Of a stretch of 64,000 nucleotides of DNA, positions 23,509 to 37,500 are shown piece by piece. Each line of letters starts with the position of its first letter. The stretch's first letter is position 1. The notes below the pieces were generated by a model. That model was not told the origin of the DNA and did no database searches. It saw nothing but the letters and a program-made list of their open reading frames with translations. This DNA comes from Hippophae tibetana (lineage: Eukaryota; Streptophyta; Magnoliopsida; Rosales; Elaeagnaceae): NCBI GenBank assembly GCA_037013495.1, contig CM072810.1, positions 59,196,843-59,260,842 on the forward strand, given 5' to 3'. A program made the position numbers and the translations under genes.

Positions 23509-24960
23509 TGATGAACTTCGTCGTATTTCTCATTACTAGATCGCTTTCATATAAAGGTTACTACCATTGACAAAAGCAATGATGTAGGCACCATCAAAAT
23601 AGAGAAACTCGTTAGCTCATTCCAAACCTTTGGATGAGTTTTTGAAACCCTTCAAAGAACAAAGGTATTTCTTTCAAAACTACTATGATTGAAGATATAG
23701 ACAATAATGGTGAAGAACTAGTACTCTCAACCAGAAGATTGAAAAAAATCATCAACAAAAAGAATCCTCGAAACAAAGGACAATCAAGTTATTAAAAGGG
23801 TCAAATCTGAGATAACTTAAATCTGTGAGTTCTGATGGTAAAAATCTAAACCCGTTAGACTTCAATATTTTGGATGTATGGGTTTTGGTCACTTCGTAGT
23901 TGACTGTACAAACAAGAACCAAAATGGAAGATTTTTCAACGCTACACTTACTAACTCTGAAATTAATAATGATAATCTAATTAGAAAACAACTATTTGGC
24001 GTTTACTACGACTATAGGTAGAAAATTTAGTAAGTTAGACATTAATTCAAATGATGAGGAAAGTGATGCTGCATTTCTACTCAACAAATTTAATATCACT
24101 AGTATTAATGAAATATTCATAAATTATGTAAGATGTAAAAGGAAAGTAGTTAAACTAAATGACAATTTAAATTCTTTGAAATAAATTCCTCAATTATAGA
24201 AAGAAAAAAAATTCTTGAATGTGTTAATGTTTTGAATGCAAGTCTTGCATATGTTAAACAGAAAAAAAGAATCTTATGCTTTAATAAATCAAAGGAGATT
24301 AACAATTAGAGTTGAAAGGTTGAACAATTTTTTGGATTATGGAAAGTTAGCCAGAGATAAGAGAGGTCTAAGATGTGTAAACGAGTACACTATGTCATCT
24401 TTTTCAAAATCAATTGAATTTGTCAACCTTCAAACATGTTTTCCTCACATGATACACATGATGTTGGTTATAAGGATGAGAGATCTGCTCCTTCACATCA
24501 AAAACCACATATGTAAGGCCTTCTAATCATACTCTTTATGTTACCAATTATACACAAAGAATAATTGCACTTGTGATTGAAAAATCTATTAAGTTTGTAC
24601 ATGTATTTCATCATTGTGATAGGAAAGGTTATATCAGGCCTAAGTGTAATTTTTTTATAAATAATCCTAAATGTAATAATACTTTCCATGCTTCACATAT
24701 TAGGACTCGTAACCATCATCCATCTATGCATGTTGCATCATATTCTAGGATGAATGGAAATTATGGTAACATGTCCAAAATTCTACTAGAAAGCATGAAG
24801 TTGTTAGCCCAAAGTGGCAAGTAAAATTCACTGTATTTAATTCCATGACTAATTATCATTATCTTACCATGTATGTTGCATCTTCATTTAGGATGAATGG
24901 AAAATCTAAAGGTAAGTCCAATAATATGTCAATGACAACTAAGGTAGTTGATTTTTAACC
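23509..24960 (+). pseudogene. copia gag, C-terminal fragment with degraded zinc knuckles
   Basis: The frame changes often, but family features can be followed: a KIEKLVSSFQTFG-like block near 23600 (the gag segment after the capsid), a first zinc knuckle near 23870-23910 reading FGCMGFGHFVVDC with one ligand lost, a basic coiled region with open frames 23996-24184 and 24236-24526, and a second knuckle near 24615-24650 reading HHCDRKGYIRPKC, in which the zinc-binding His is now Tyr. The end (KLKFKKAWFRK near 24980) is the usual close of this gag type. It is the continuation of the fragment at 17786-18085. Confidence 0.65.
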
Positions 24961-25661
24961 CAAAGATCCAAAGAAACTAAAATTCAAGAAAGCTTGGTTT
25001 AGGAAAGATTGTCTCTTTCTAGTCGTATGATCGTTGTTCTTTATTGTTTCACCTAGATACTTTTGTTTGAGTAATTAATTGATCCTAGGTGAACATCTTT
25101 AGTTTGTTTTTTTATTGATGATTCTTTAGTAAAAAAAAAGATTAAAAAAGGAGGAAAATAGACTGCTTTAACACTGACATGAACACTACATACCGCCCTT
25201 ATAATTTTGACTACACCTTTAACAACTAGATACTATGAAATATGCCCTTACATATCCTATGCATCTAGTGATTGATGTCAACATGATCCTATTCACACAC
25301 TCATTAGACACATATATTTCATGCATGAAATTTATGATTTATTATGTGAGTATTTAGGGACTTAGATAACCGTGGTTGTTGGAATTATGTTTGAGCTCTA
25401 TCTTTCACTTTATAAAATACTACTATAGAGAAACACCTAGTTTTGATAGGGCTACCTACTGTAATGTGTGAAGTTACCGCAATGAGCAGAGATAACTACC
25501 TCACAACTAGTGCGAAAGTCATCATATTAGGTTTTTAGCTCGGGCATATTTCCTTAAAATAATATTATTAAAGGAAAGAGAAAAATAATACAAAAGAAAT
25601 TACATGCACAAAAAGAAAGAGTCACAATTGGTTATGCAAAAAATAAATAATCTATTTCTCA

Positions 25662-25723
<62 letters not shown>

Positions 25724-26526
25724 ACAATAATAATAATGAGAGGGAATTCAAAAAAATATAAATAAATAATTATACTAAGCTCCCTCTTAGATAATAAAAT
25801 TTTATTTTGTACGAGTTTAAATTAAAATGCAATTCTTTCAAGATTGATGATGATTTCTTCTTTAAATCCTTCATAGCTAGTTATAAATGTACTAATTAAC
25901 ATACTAGTGTTGTTCCAAAACTCAACTCACTTGTGATGACTATGGATATGTCACTATATGTGTCTGTATTGCATACATATGTTTATGTTGTTAATGACTA
26001 GTCACACCTTGAACACAAATTAATTTTCTTACATGTGTGTAATGTTGTACTATGTTTGGATTAATCTAATACCCTATACTAAATAGATTTTATCACCTTT
26101 TTATGTTTCTTTATTTGTATGATAAAAAGAGCAAAAAATTGGTATTAAAAATGGGGATAGTTAATTTACGAAGAGATTTTTTTAAAATTACTTTGAAGGA
26201 GGAGATTTTTATTTTTGAATTACTTAAAAAAAATTGAGATATTTTACAAAGGAGGATTTTTTATAATTTCTATCATTTCCTTAATCCTCTTTTGAACATT
26301 ATTCTCTTTTCTATTATTAGATACACTGAACTATTATGAATAATGAATCCTTTGAGACAAGTTATTTGCTTGTTTGTGTTTTTATTTTTCAGTATAAATA
26401 AGAGTTGTCAAGATACAAGCAAAGATGGTTTCTCATATTATAGGATAATTTCACTATGTAAATTTGTTTCTATGAAAATTATGTAGAATAAAGGTTTTAT
26501 CACACGAATATGTCAAAATGAGAGAT
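24961..26526 (+). other. non-coding 3' part of the large copia element
   Basis: No integrase, RT or RNase H remnant could be found on either strand, although pol should lie here. It contains a very long (TA)n tract (about 25665-25720) and a purine-rich stretch just before the 3' LTR. Confidence 0.55.
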
Positions 26527-27863
26527 TGTAAGATTTATGAATGTTGGTGATATTCATGAACAATATATTTGTATGTAGTATTTGTTTCTAGGTATGTCTT
26601 TCAAGACTATTTTCAAGTCGAAGAAACTATCGAGCCTCAACGATTACATCTCAAATATATCTATGTTCCCGTGTGAGTTAGATTTTATATTAGATACATA
26701 GGAACCTATTCAAATAGGCCACTTGATCGATCGAGTGGTGACTAGATCGATTAAGATTAATTAAAACTTGCTAAATTAATTTTTAATATGACTAGATCGA
26801 TCAAAGTATTAACTCGATTGATCGAGCATTAGATCGATCGAGATTAATGACTAGATCGATCCACTTCTTTTTAAATTAATTAATTTTTTAATTGGATTGA
26901 TCAAATTATTCATAGTCAATCAATTGAGCTTGACGAGATCGATCGAGCAACCATACAATCGATATAGCTATACCTAGATCGATCAAGTAGCCAGGTTTTC
27001 AAATTTAACATAATTTTTACTTTAACTAATTAGTATTTTTACTATATTATCCTTATGTTTTGAAGCTCTTCTAAATACTTTCAAAGACAGATTTGTAATA
27101 GGCCTTTAACCTAGAGTTTATACTCATTCTATTTAATCATACTACTATCTAAAAAATTTGTTAACCACACAAGAGCATTATTGAGCATTATTCTCTTTCT
27201 TATTTTTCTAAAACTATTCAAGTAGGCTTTTTTATTAAGTTAATTTGTCAAACATTTGTGGTTGTGTTTGATGAATGACAAGCCTACAACATTTGTGATA
27301 TTATGTCTTTAATTGATGCTCTAGTATTGCTAGTTGATTTTATTTTATCTACTAATCTATTAAATCATCTAGTTAGGGTTATTCATTATTGAATTTTCTC
27401 TAGAACACATATTTGTATTTGTGGTATTATGCTAAATTTTTATATGCTAGCTATATAGGTTTGATTAACTGGTGTTACTTGAGTTCATTGAAACGTTGGT
27501 TTAGATTCAAACACTTTTTTGTAGAGATTGATGAAAGTAACGATTTATAAGTAGATTACTTGGGAGCATTATCTTGGTGGGCAGTTTGAGTCCTAACCTT
27601 GTAATTGGATCCTATTTTTCATAGTGGATGATTAGTTGATCCGGTGAAACGATGGTTTTCCTCTTAGGTCATTAGTGTGGCTTAAATTATTTGCACCTAA
27701 AAATCTCGTTTGTCAATCTTTATATTTTTGCATTACTTTATTTACACGCAATTGTATGTGTGGCCATCTTACGAGTTTTTAATTTGTTATAGTTCTATTG
27801 ATTATCTTTGCACAACCTACTCTAGCTAACACGATCTATAACTAAACAAAAAGTTTTCTCTCA
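26527..27863 (+). repeat. 3' LTR of the large copia element (about 1.34 kb)
   Basis: Starts TGTAAGATTTATG after AAAATGAGAGAT and ends CTCTCA before TTTTA. The part from 26720 to 27000 is rich in GATCGATC-type palindromes (eight ATCGAT hexamers by eye). Confidence 0.75.
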
Positions 27864-30800
27864 TTTTATTTTGCTATATTTGACTATAAAAGTTAGATGA
27901 GATATAATAAACTAGTAAAATAAATTAAATATTTAATATCACATAATGTATTCTTCACCTTTGAAGAATTAAGTGTATCGTTAACTTAACTAGTTGAATT
28001 GTGTTGTAGCATGAACATGTTAAAATAGGGGCTTGTGCTTATTTATGGTTTTTTTTTTCTTTTCTTTCTTTCTTCCTCCTCTTCCTTCTCCTCCTTCTTC
28101 AAAATGAATTATGGAGCATCATATCACATAATGGCATGCCAATCAATATGAGTGATAATTTTATTAAAACATATTTAGTACATCATATTAGATAGATTAA
28201 ATTTAATCATATTAAATTTAATAATATTGAATTGTATTATAATTATTATACAATTTTTAAAGATAACATATATAATATAATCGTCGAATAAATTGATAAT
28301 AAATATTTTAATAAAATAATTTATATTTAAAACATTATATAGTACTGTTTTACGTTGTTTTCTTATACATCAATATAATTTATTTATAAAAAATTATTTA
28401 AATTATACTTAATATTTTTTTTAATTTTTTTTACATTTTAAAAATAAAAAATATTTTATTTTAAAGTTGATGAAAGAAAAATTAGGAACATACATTTTTA
28501 GAAATAAAAATTTTGACAGACTAAGTCAAGTATTTAGTACGATTTAAATCGACACTCCTTGGTGGGTCAAAATTCAAACATAACCATACAATTTGTATTT
28601 TTTTATTGTAAGTTCTTAGTTCACGACAAACACATATTGTACATAAATTATACTTTATTAGGCTATTTTATATTGTGTAATTGTTGGTTTTGGATTGTAA
28701 AATATATGAACATGGAGCTAATGAGTTTCAAAAAAATCGTTTAGCAAAAAAGTAACAATTAAATACTTATGTTAATACAAATAGATCATACAATGAAGAA
28801 GAAGAGACATTGTAGTATGTACAATACCTAATGAATTTCTTCAAGTTTTCTCCAATAACCTTCAAAGGTATGTCAAAGTTCTAAGACCTTAATGTGCACC
28901 AAAAAGAACAATAACCAATCAACCTACAATCAATATGTTAGATCAAATAGTCTATGTGTGGGAAAGTCAAACTCACAAGGATTTATATTCATACTCGATT
29001 TTCTCAGCACATGAGATATACACAATCAGAAGGGAAAAGATGTGTTATAATAGTTATTATATGAGTATATATAGCCCTAGGGTTTGTGTTCCACAAGTCT
29101 CACATGAAATAGGCTTGAATCTCAAATCAAGTGTCTACCTGTTGGCAAAATGGGCCAACTATTCTGGCACCACAAAGGGTTTCCCGAGCGCCTACTGTAG
29201 CCTAGTCCACTATGAAAATTGGCAACCACTCGGGCCTTCCATGGACTACCCGAGCACCACCCTAATTTTCTCATTGATCATTTTACCCTTCTTCACATAT
29301 CCCAAGCTCGAAGCCCAATACATTATTATTTGATCAAATGATCTCATTCATTATAATAAGTGCTCAAATAATCTCGACCACCTTGAGGACTAATGGGACT
29401 ATATTACGAGGTTCATAATATTTAATCCTTTAGAAGTCCATTTCTTTAAATTCAAGGATTTGAATATTAATCTTGATGTTATTTCAATAAAAGTCAAGAT
29501 TGTAACTTATGTCATCATAATCATCTAATAGTAAATGATTTCTCATGTACACTAAGATAGAGTTTATTTAACTCGTCATGTACATACCCATTCATATGAT
29601 ACTCGAATACACTATCTATGGCTATCAACCAACTGTAAGCTTCTTGTGCCTTGTAGTCTCCAACTCCTCTAATGATTACCTTCAACATTTTCAATTTTCT
29701 ATTAGACATCTTCAATATGATACAAACAATGTTGAATTACGAAGGATTAGTCTAGCCATAGGTTTAAGTGATCAAATACTGGAGCATCTCATAAGAAAGT
29801 ATCTTGATTTTTATACAAAGTCATGAATGTCGTTTATTTCACCCTAGGTTCCACTTGTATTCAAAACCAATGCACCAAAATCATAGGCATATTGATCCTG
29901 AAAACTGCTAAGATTTCACTCATTATAATGAACACCGAATTCTTTCAATAAAAATGTAATAAACCTAGATTTAAAAGTACTCATAACATAGTGCCTTAAA
30001 GTATTTAATCATAAATGGTCATTTAATATGATTGAATTCCAACAACTCATTTATTTTCTTATGTTATCAAATTTTGGCCAAAACAAGACAATTACATCAT
30101 AACATCTCGATATAATAACCAAACAAATTATCCAAATTTATTTATCAATTGTAAACTAGTTTATCGAATATATGACTATACAATGTCTTTATATTTTATG
30201 AGAGTCCCACTTACAAGCAACATACACCATAACAATCAATTGGAAAAAATATTATTAGAATCAAGAATGTATTTATAAAATAATATATTTTATTATTTAA
30301 CTAATGTAGTATCATTCCATTTACTAATTTTTAATCAACTACATTAAAATATGTCAATAGGTTACTCTGTACTCATTCTTCAAAAATGTCAAACCAGCTA
30401 TTTTAGAATATATTTTTTAAAGAGGTTGCTTATATATAGAGGAAAAATCAAAACTTACATGTTCTGTTAGTTATATTCTCCCTTATCCAAGTGTCACTGG
30501 TTAGTTATCAAAATAAAAAATTTCTTTCAATGGATGTGTAGAGTTCTTGTACTTTATATTGACGCTATGAGAAAAACACAAAATTTGTATTTTATTTAGC
30601 ATCTATGTCGATCCCTTGATAAGGTTAATTGCTATTGGTTTAGTATTATACACATGTAAAAATATGAATTGTATGTTTACAGGTTTTACGTACTCACTTG
30701 TTGGAGTTTACAAATAATTTGTCTATTTAGATAGTGTGCCTAGATTAAATGTTTGGGGGAGCATTTTTAAAAAAAAACATTTTTTAAACTGATTTTTTTG

Positions 30801-33607
30801 CTAACCTTGTTAATGTGCATCACGTAGATTGTCAATTGTCTTCAACGAGACTAGCATGGGTTGGCCGAGGTTCATGGAACTCACCAAGTAGTCAACGAGG
30901 AGTCGATGAAGTGTCTAAAGAGGCAATAATTTTTCTATAAATTCCCAACTCTTTTTCTTTTAGATCATACAGTATCCGAGATAGAGTAGGACTTATCAAG
31001 AACGTAAATTTTCTTTATTGTCAATTTTCAATCATATAAAACCAAATGAATTCTAAATTTCTTACTTATTGCATTTGTATGTGAGAATATATTAAAGCCT
31101 TGAAGGCAATGCAACAGATGATTGTAGTCAACTAATCACATTCAACTATAATTGAGGCTGACCAACAGATAAACTAATACACAAAGCTCCCAACCAAGTG
31201 GAGATTGATCTGCGGTTCAACAACTCACTCACACACACACTCTCTCTCTCTATCTCTTACTGTGAAGAGAGTATCTTTGCTTTCCTTTGCATGAGGTGGT
31301 TTTTTTTTTAGATTCTTAATATTTATATACTAATCAATCTACAATTTCTTCATCTTTCACCTTCTGGTATTTCTTTTTCAAATTACTCACTAATTCAAAA
31401 AATTATTTTTTCACATAAGGTGGTTTTAGATAAAGAAGATGATGATTCTATTTTTTTCTCCATTCATAAGATGGGTTAAAACTAATACGCTAACAATTTA
31501 TGGTTAGATTTATAAAAATAAAATGAATGTTAATTTTCATCTTCTTATAAACTTCAAAAAATTCCCATAATAAAGTTCAATACTTTTTTGTTCAAAGTGT
31601 TATATAATTTAATTGATCTATTACTTAAAATATGGTTTTCAATATATGAAATTGACCTTATTTAGTCTCTATATGTACTTGTACTTTCTTTGTCTTTCTC
31701 TTTGAGTTACGAATGAAACTTGTAAAGATCTCTTATAAAAAATTTATACTCGGCACAGTTTCAATTCTAAAAGGTTTAAACTAGTAAAAATTTGTTCTTT
31801 TAAATCTACATTTTTGAAAACTCCATCAAGTAAAGAAATGAATTATCAAAAATAGAACAATTATCAAAAACATGATGAGACTATTAATGCTTGCTTTCGT
31901 TAATTATCTAATCAAGTTTTGAGTTACAAATCCACCTAAACTTTGAAGCAAAATATTGAATTATTTATTTTAATAATAATAACTTTTCTTTATATGTTTG
32001 TAAGTGTATCAATTTATCTTTAATTAATGGACCAAGATTCAAAGAGCCACGGGGGAGAAAAAGAACACTACACTTGAGGCAAAAACATAAATATCATTAA
32101 AAGTAGCATATTACCCACATTAGCAATGGAATCAAGAAAGTTTTCAATGAATTGTTCGGTATTGAAGCCTCATAATAGCAACATGTATATTATATATAAT
32201 TAGATATAACATATCAATTTTACATGAAGTAAATATGTATATACATAGATCAATATATTATTTACAACACATACATATATTTTATGCATGACAGATATGC
32301 TATTTTAGGACTAATTGATTATGTACCCGTTTTATGTAATTACTAAATTTTGAGTTAATATATCAAATATATGAAAATAAATAATAAAATCTTGAAAAAA
32401 TATGGAGTAAAAATCGAATAACAAAGTTATTGTTAAATTTTTGTCTTGCAAATCGATTTTCTAATCCGTTTTACTCTAAATTTTCTTCTTCTTTCCTATA
32501 TACGATATATATATCTTCCATTTTGAATATTACAAATTATTAAGAATCTTGATATAAAAAAAATGTTGCCATGAATTATTGATAAGTAGTGCAAGGGGTA
32601 AAAGAGTGATGTTTTAGGTTGAAAAGAAGAAGCAATAAAGGAATGTCTCATGATTTCAAGAGGTTTTTGTGAAAGAATTTTTTTAAAAAAAATGGAATGT
32701 CTCATTTGAATTGAAATATTTAGGAGGCAATTAAGTTATTTTACTTGTAATTAATAAATTTTAAAATGTTTAATAATTAATGGGATGTACCTAATAAATA
32801 ATGTAATTTCTCTTAAAATATATTAATTAAGGATAAATTATAATATTTTATATTGTTTAATGATTTTCATCAGTTATGTAGCAAAAATAAAAATAAAAGC
32901 ATAACATATCCCTTATTTACTTTTCTGAGCATTAAAAATGACAAAGAAAATAGGTGAAAAGCTAAGTTGATTTTGTACAAAGGAAATTACATTAAATAAT
33001 CAAACTGCTTTTTCTAATGAATCCCACCAACTGCTAAACCAACCGTTTAAAGTGTACAAAATAATAAGACCAAAATGACCAAAAAAAAAGATCAATCTGA
33101 CCCCAAACACATAAGCAATAGAATTAAAACCGCACTCCATCCTATTATATATATAGCACAATTGTGTCCTAAGATGAATAACTGTGGGATAGCCCGGTTC
33201 AAGTTTTTCATCCTAGTAGCTAGTAACATACAAATAAGTCATATTCCGTATACCACTACTCTATATCCATTCAAATTAAAAGCAAGTTAAATACATATGG
33301 AAATCAAATATCGTGATAAAGTTATAATACAAAACATAACTATAGAGGTATTCGCAAACATTTTTTCTATTCCATACAATCAAAAAGGAAAATGAGAATA
33401 AGTGTATAATATGAATGCAAAAATCATTAATGGCCCAGAGAAGATCCTAAAATCTCTCTAACAATATTTTGAGTCGGTGTATAGGTTAATTAGCCCAAAA
33501 TTGCATATTTATATATATACATATGTACAAACTAACATTACTTTGAAAACCATTTTGATTATGTTATGTACTATATTGAAGCTTTAATACCAATCTAATA
33601 TTTTTAA
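27864..33607. other. intergenic sequence, transposon-like debris
   Basis: No intact gene. It holds a pyrimidine tract (about 28050-28100) and a (CA)n(CT)n microsatellite (31225-31255). A minus-strand open frame at 29521-29715 (WLIAIDSVFEY in a gag-like setting) might be a shred of gypsy gag, but the evidence is weak. The longer plus frame at 28935-29333 has no recognisable domain. Confidence 0.4.
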
Positions 33608-33610
33608 CGT

Positions 33611-34010
33611 AAATTGAACTACACAAAGGTCCTACACTTTTTTCTTATTATATAATTTGGTCCCATTATTTTTTTTTTTGTGGGCTATGAATCGTTACAT
33701 TTACTTTTAATTTTTAACATTTTAGTCCCATTATTTTCTTTTCTTATGATTTTTTTCCTTATGATTTAATCATTTTTTAAGTTTTCATATTTAGTCCAAA
33801 ATTTAAAACCAACTTGAAATTAAACTTTAATAATGTAAAGAGTATGAGGACCAAAAGGTAAAAATGAAAAAATAAAGGGACCAAAAAAGCAAGGGGAGCA
33901 AAGTGTGAATTAAAAAGTAAATGCACCAAATTATTAAAAAAAATAAAAAAAAAATAAGTGGACCAAAGTGAGAATGAAAAAATTTAGAGAGCATATGTAT
34001 AGTTAAGCCT
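33611..34010. mobile_element. foldback MITE, about 400 bp
   Basis: The left half reads TTGAACTACACAAAGGTCC, then T-rich sequence with TTTGGTCCCATTATT motifs. The right half is the approximate reverse complement (GGACCAAAAAAGC, GTGGACCAAAGTGAG, ending TATAGTTAAGCC). The whole makes one long imperfect hairpin with its centre near 33800. The second copy at 52218-52596 supports a family. No transposase is present, so it would be non-autonomous. Confidence 0.65.
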
Positions 34011-34374
34011 TTAATGTTAAAAAGTTTCCAACAAGAAAATTATAAAGGTGAAAAACAATATGAATTATCAGACTAAAGGATGGGGAGAGGAAAGAAAGAA
34101 AAAATTTCTTTCACTGAGATTAAGATTGATGATTTTATATACACTACAATAAAATAGGTGTATAGAGGGTAGCGGACCTAGAAACTAATAGGAAGAGAAT
34201 AACTGAGGAAAAAAAGAACGATAAAATAAAAAACAGAAGCAAACTGATGTTTACTTCAAAGCGAAAGGGGGGGCTACTTACTTTGTTCCAGTGGTTGCTT
34301 TGCCGCAGCAATCAGCACCCTCAAAATGACTAAAATCAAATGTGTTAGTAGAGGACTTCCTCTGCTGAATGAAG
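34011..34374. other. 3' flank of the PRAF-type gene
   Basis: Likely holds the 3' untranslated region on the minus strand. I did not find an exact AATAAA in that orientation, so the end of the transcript is unplaced. Confidence 0.4.
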
Positions 34375-34537
34375 TTAGGTTTGTTGGGAAGACGGCGAGG
34401 CTACTCCTTCAGACCTACGATTGGCTGGGCCAGAAACTGAAGACTTGTCTGAGCCATGCACATTATACCTTTCATAAACCTTCTTCCGGTTCTCGGACCA
34501 CCAAGTCTCTGCTTGGTGCTCACCAAATCTTCTTCGA
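34375..34537 (-). CDS. PRAF-type gene, exon 9 (BRX C-terminal half)
   Basis: The acceptor CAG is at 34538-34540. It codes [20 protein letters not shown] and the tail YERYNV, the second half of the BRX domain, then a Ser-rich tail ending ASPSSQQT and a TAA at 34375-34377. The first codon is split with exon 8 (AG+T, Ser). Confidence 0.92.
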
Positions 34538-37500
34538 CTGCAGATCAAAATCACTTTAAGAAAAATAACTTTTACAAAAAAATTGTAAGAAAATGTAATA
34601 TATCACAAAGGGGAGATATATATATCTCAAATAACGTGGCATGTTATTATTAGTATGTACAGTCAGGCTTAAAGACTATATCCAATGAAAAACTGTCACA
34701 TTAGTAGAGATTGTAATATATTTATGATACATAATAGTGTTCTTTTTCTTATCAAAGTCAAGCCTAATCTAACCTATGTGGATTTGGAAAGGATATTTAA
34801 AAGTGTGCTCATATCAATTCATCGACGAAAGCTGGACAAATTTACCTCTACATACACTCAAAACCCCCGATCATTTGGATGTGGACATATGGTGGTGACC
34901 TACTTGTACTACTAAGGACTAGGTTGATTTTTTTTTCACTGGCAGATAATTATTTAGCTCTCGATTTTCCAAAACGATTGACTATGAGACAGTTATAATA
35001 AATCTTAATGCAGAACATCATAAAGAGACATTTAATAAATAATCTGATTTTGTATTTCAAGCAATGGAATTTCTTTCTACTGACAACTCATAAAAGAACT
35101 TTTCCCGTCAAAATAATAATCATACCTGAAGCGCACTCGTTTGAGATCTCTAGTTCCATCTCGCAAAGACACAAGAGTAATGTAAACACCTGGTTCATAT
35201 TGCTCAATCCATTCTGCCTCAACCTGGCTGCCATCAGTAATTAATGTCAAAGTCCTGGATCTCGTACCATTTCTCCCATCCGGAAATGGCCCAGAATCCT
35301 TGTGATCAAGAGTCTCTGCCACACTAATGTTGTCCACCTGCTGTCCACCATTTGGCAATCCGATATCTGGATGGTCCAAGGTACCATTAGAGGCCAAATG
35401 CTCCAGGCTTTGTTGCAGGTTTATTTCGTTGGTTTCATGCGTATCTCTAGGAGAATAATTTAGGGCTTGAGTTCCATTAAATACCACAGAATTTCCAGTA
35501 GCGGAAGCTAGGTAATAGCTGCTGATAGAATCAAATCTTGAATGCCATTCCCCAACCCCGTCTGGATACTGATCTCCATTTAGGTCCAAACCATTTGGTA
35601 GGTATGCCAACTTAGTATTCTCCCTATCATAAACTACGGGAGGCAGCCTTTCAGCCAAATCTTTGAGCTGTTACCATTGCAGCAGGTGATCAATAGACAT
35701 TCAAAAATTTACCATGACAGTACAAATCAAGTAAAATAACATTTCTTCCATTAAAGAAATAAAATAAATAACATATCTGCTATTACTGGTGATGACTACA
35801 TATATCTTCCAAAGACACATTTCACATGGAAGCAGTAATATCAGCTATGGACTCTGGTGATTGGTCCATACCGATATATAATGGGGCAAATATACAAATC
35901 CCTCCAAAGCCAATAAATGGCTAATCTTTCACCTAATAGATGTAGAAGTGATATTGCAGTGGATGATGCTAGTGGTCAGTGATGGCAGCATTGGCAGGTT
36001 GTTTGGTGGTGGTACTTGCAATTATCATTCTTTATACAAAAGAAAAGAAACGTCTCTTAATTTTCCATTGATGTATTGACATTGTTGTTATATGGTACCA
36101 AAAAGAGATGCTACACCTATTCACGTGGACCAATATGAACTAGTATTTTACACCTAGGATTATATAGTTTGAGATTGTAACTAACTGTATAAATAGTGCC
36201 TAGGGATCTCATTAGAGTCACTAATTCACTATAGATAGATCAACACTTAGAGAGCAAGAGAGGTGGAGATAGTCATCTTGTAACTAGTGTAGAGTGGGAA
36301 AGTTGTGGTGTAGAAAGGCTCTAATATCTGGTGTGTCAACAGAGGTTATAGAGGAATTTTGTATCAATCTTAAGGTGTAATCTCGATGCATGAATGTACA
36401 AGTTTGTTTCTGCGGAAGGAGTGCATTGGTGTGATAATCATTGAACAATTTTGCTTGGAATCAAAATGCTTTGTGTCGAGTTCGTTCTGAATTTAATCAG
36501 TTTCATAGCATAAGTGGTATAAGAGCTCGTTATCAAAGGGAGGTGAGACATTCTTAAGACAATTCTTGGGAGGTTTTTTACAAGAAGAAGAAAGATCAAG
36601 AATGGGGACATTGAAACTTAATATTCAAAGGTTTGACGGCACTGGAGACTTTGGCATTTGGAGGAAGAAAATGAAGCATTTCTTGTGCAGCAAAAGGTTT
36701 CAATTGCCCCCAATGAGACACCTGTGTTTGATGCTACAGTGACAGCCCAGAAGAAACAAGAGGTGTTGGACACAGCCTTTACCAGCATAATCCTGAACTT
36801 GTCGGATGCTATTTTAAGGAAGTGAATGATGAAACAACTGCTCATGGCCTGTGAAGCAAGTTGGAGAGTCTTTATTTGAGAAAGACCCTATCAAACAAGA
36901 TTTACTTGAAAAAGAAACTATTTGGCTTTGAGATGGATCCAATAAGAACCCTCAACGCAAACCTATGTGACTTCAAAAAAGCCACCATTGAATTAACCAA
37001 CATAGGGGAGGAGATAAGTGATGAAAACCAAGCAGTGATAGTGCTTAATTCACTCCCTGAAGCTTTTGATGCAATTAGAGCAGCCATTGAATATGGCAGG
37101 GAGGATCTGACTCTGGGAGTTGTAGTGACTGCTTTCAGGTCAAAGGAATTATTTATGAAATTCTCAAACAAGACTGTTTGGGAATCAAAGTGGTGATGCA
37201 CTATCAGTAAGGAGAAGGGGCAAAAAGAGAGTTCAAAGGCCAGAAATTTCAATCAAGATCTACGTCAAGATCCAAGAAGCCACTTAGGTGCCATAATGGT
37301 CATTTTAACAGAGATTGCCTAGATAAAAGGAAGAGGTACAAGGAGAAAGAAAGGGACAATGGTTCTGCAGAAGCTTATGTTGCACATGAGGGGTATGATA
37401 GTGCAAGGGCACTCACTATGATGGAGAATCACTGTCATAAAAATTGGATTCTTGACTCAGGCTGTTCATTCCACATGGGTAAAGACTGGTTTACATCTTA

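Larger units (their letters stand above)
16558..27863 (+). mobile_element. large Ty1/copia element with gag but no pol, carrying a nested gypsy element
   Basis: Two related long repeats (16558-17785 and 26527-27863) both start TGTAAGA and share their course through to a CTCTTA/CTCTCA end. After the first comes TTGGTATCAGAATAGG, a copia primer-binding site. Before the second comes a purine-rich AAAATGAGAGAT. Possible target duplications are CTTTA (16553-16557) and TTTTA (27864-27868), one mismatch. Inside lies gag-like coding sequence (17800-18085 and 23509-24960), interrupted by a separate gypsy element. After gag there is no trace of integrase or reverse transcriptase up to the 3' LTR. The gag style (two spaced zinc knuckles, then a KAWFRK-type end) resembles SIRE-like copia elements; lineage is inferred. 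Confidence 0.75.

Noticed and set aside
25665..25720. Long (TA)n tract that could extrude a cruciform
   Set aside because: Ordinary microsatellite; similar tracts occur at about 7050, 16455, 20030 and 40890. No associated feature.
28935..29333. 132-codon plus-strand open frame
   Set aside because: No recognisable domain, and neighbouring sequence looks like decayed repeats. Not supported as a gene.
34375..35667. Reading the BRX-domain exons as a separate small BRX-like gene
   Set aside because: The exon 8 start continues the conserved SLTAQ/LKD.AERLPP joint of PRAF proteins in the correct phase with exon 7, and total exon length is an exact multiple of three; the distance is explained by the transposon nest.
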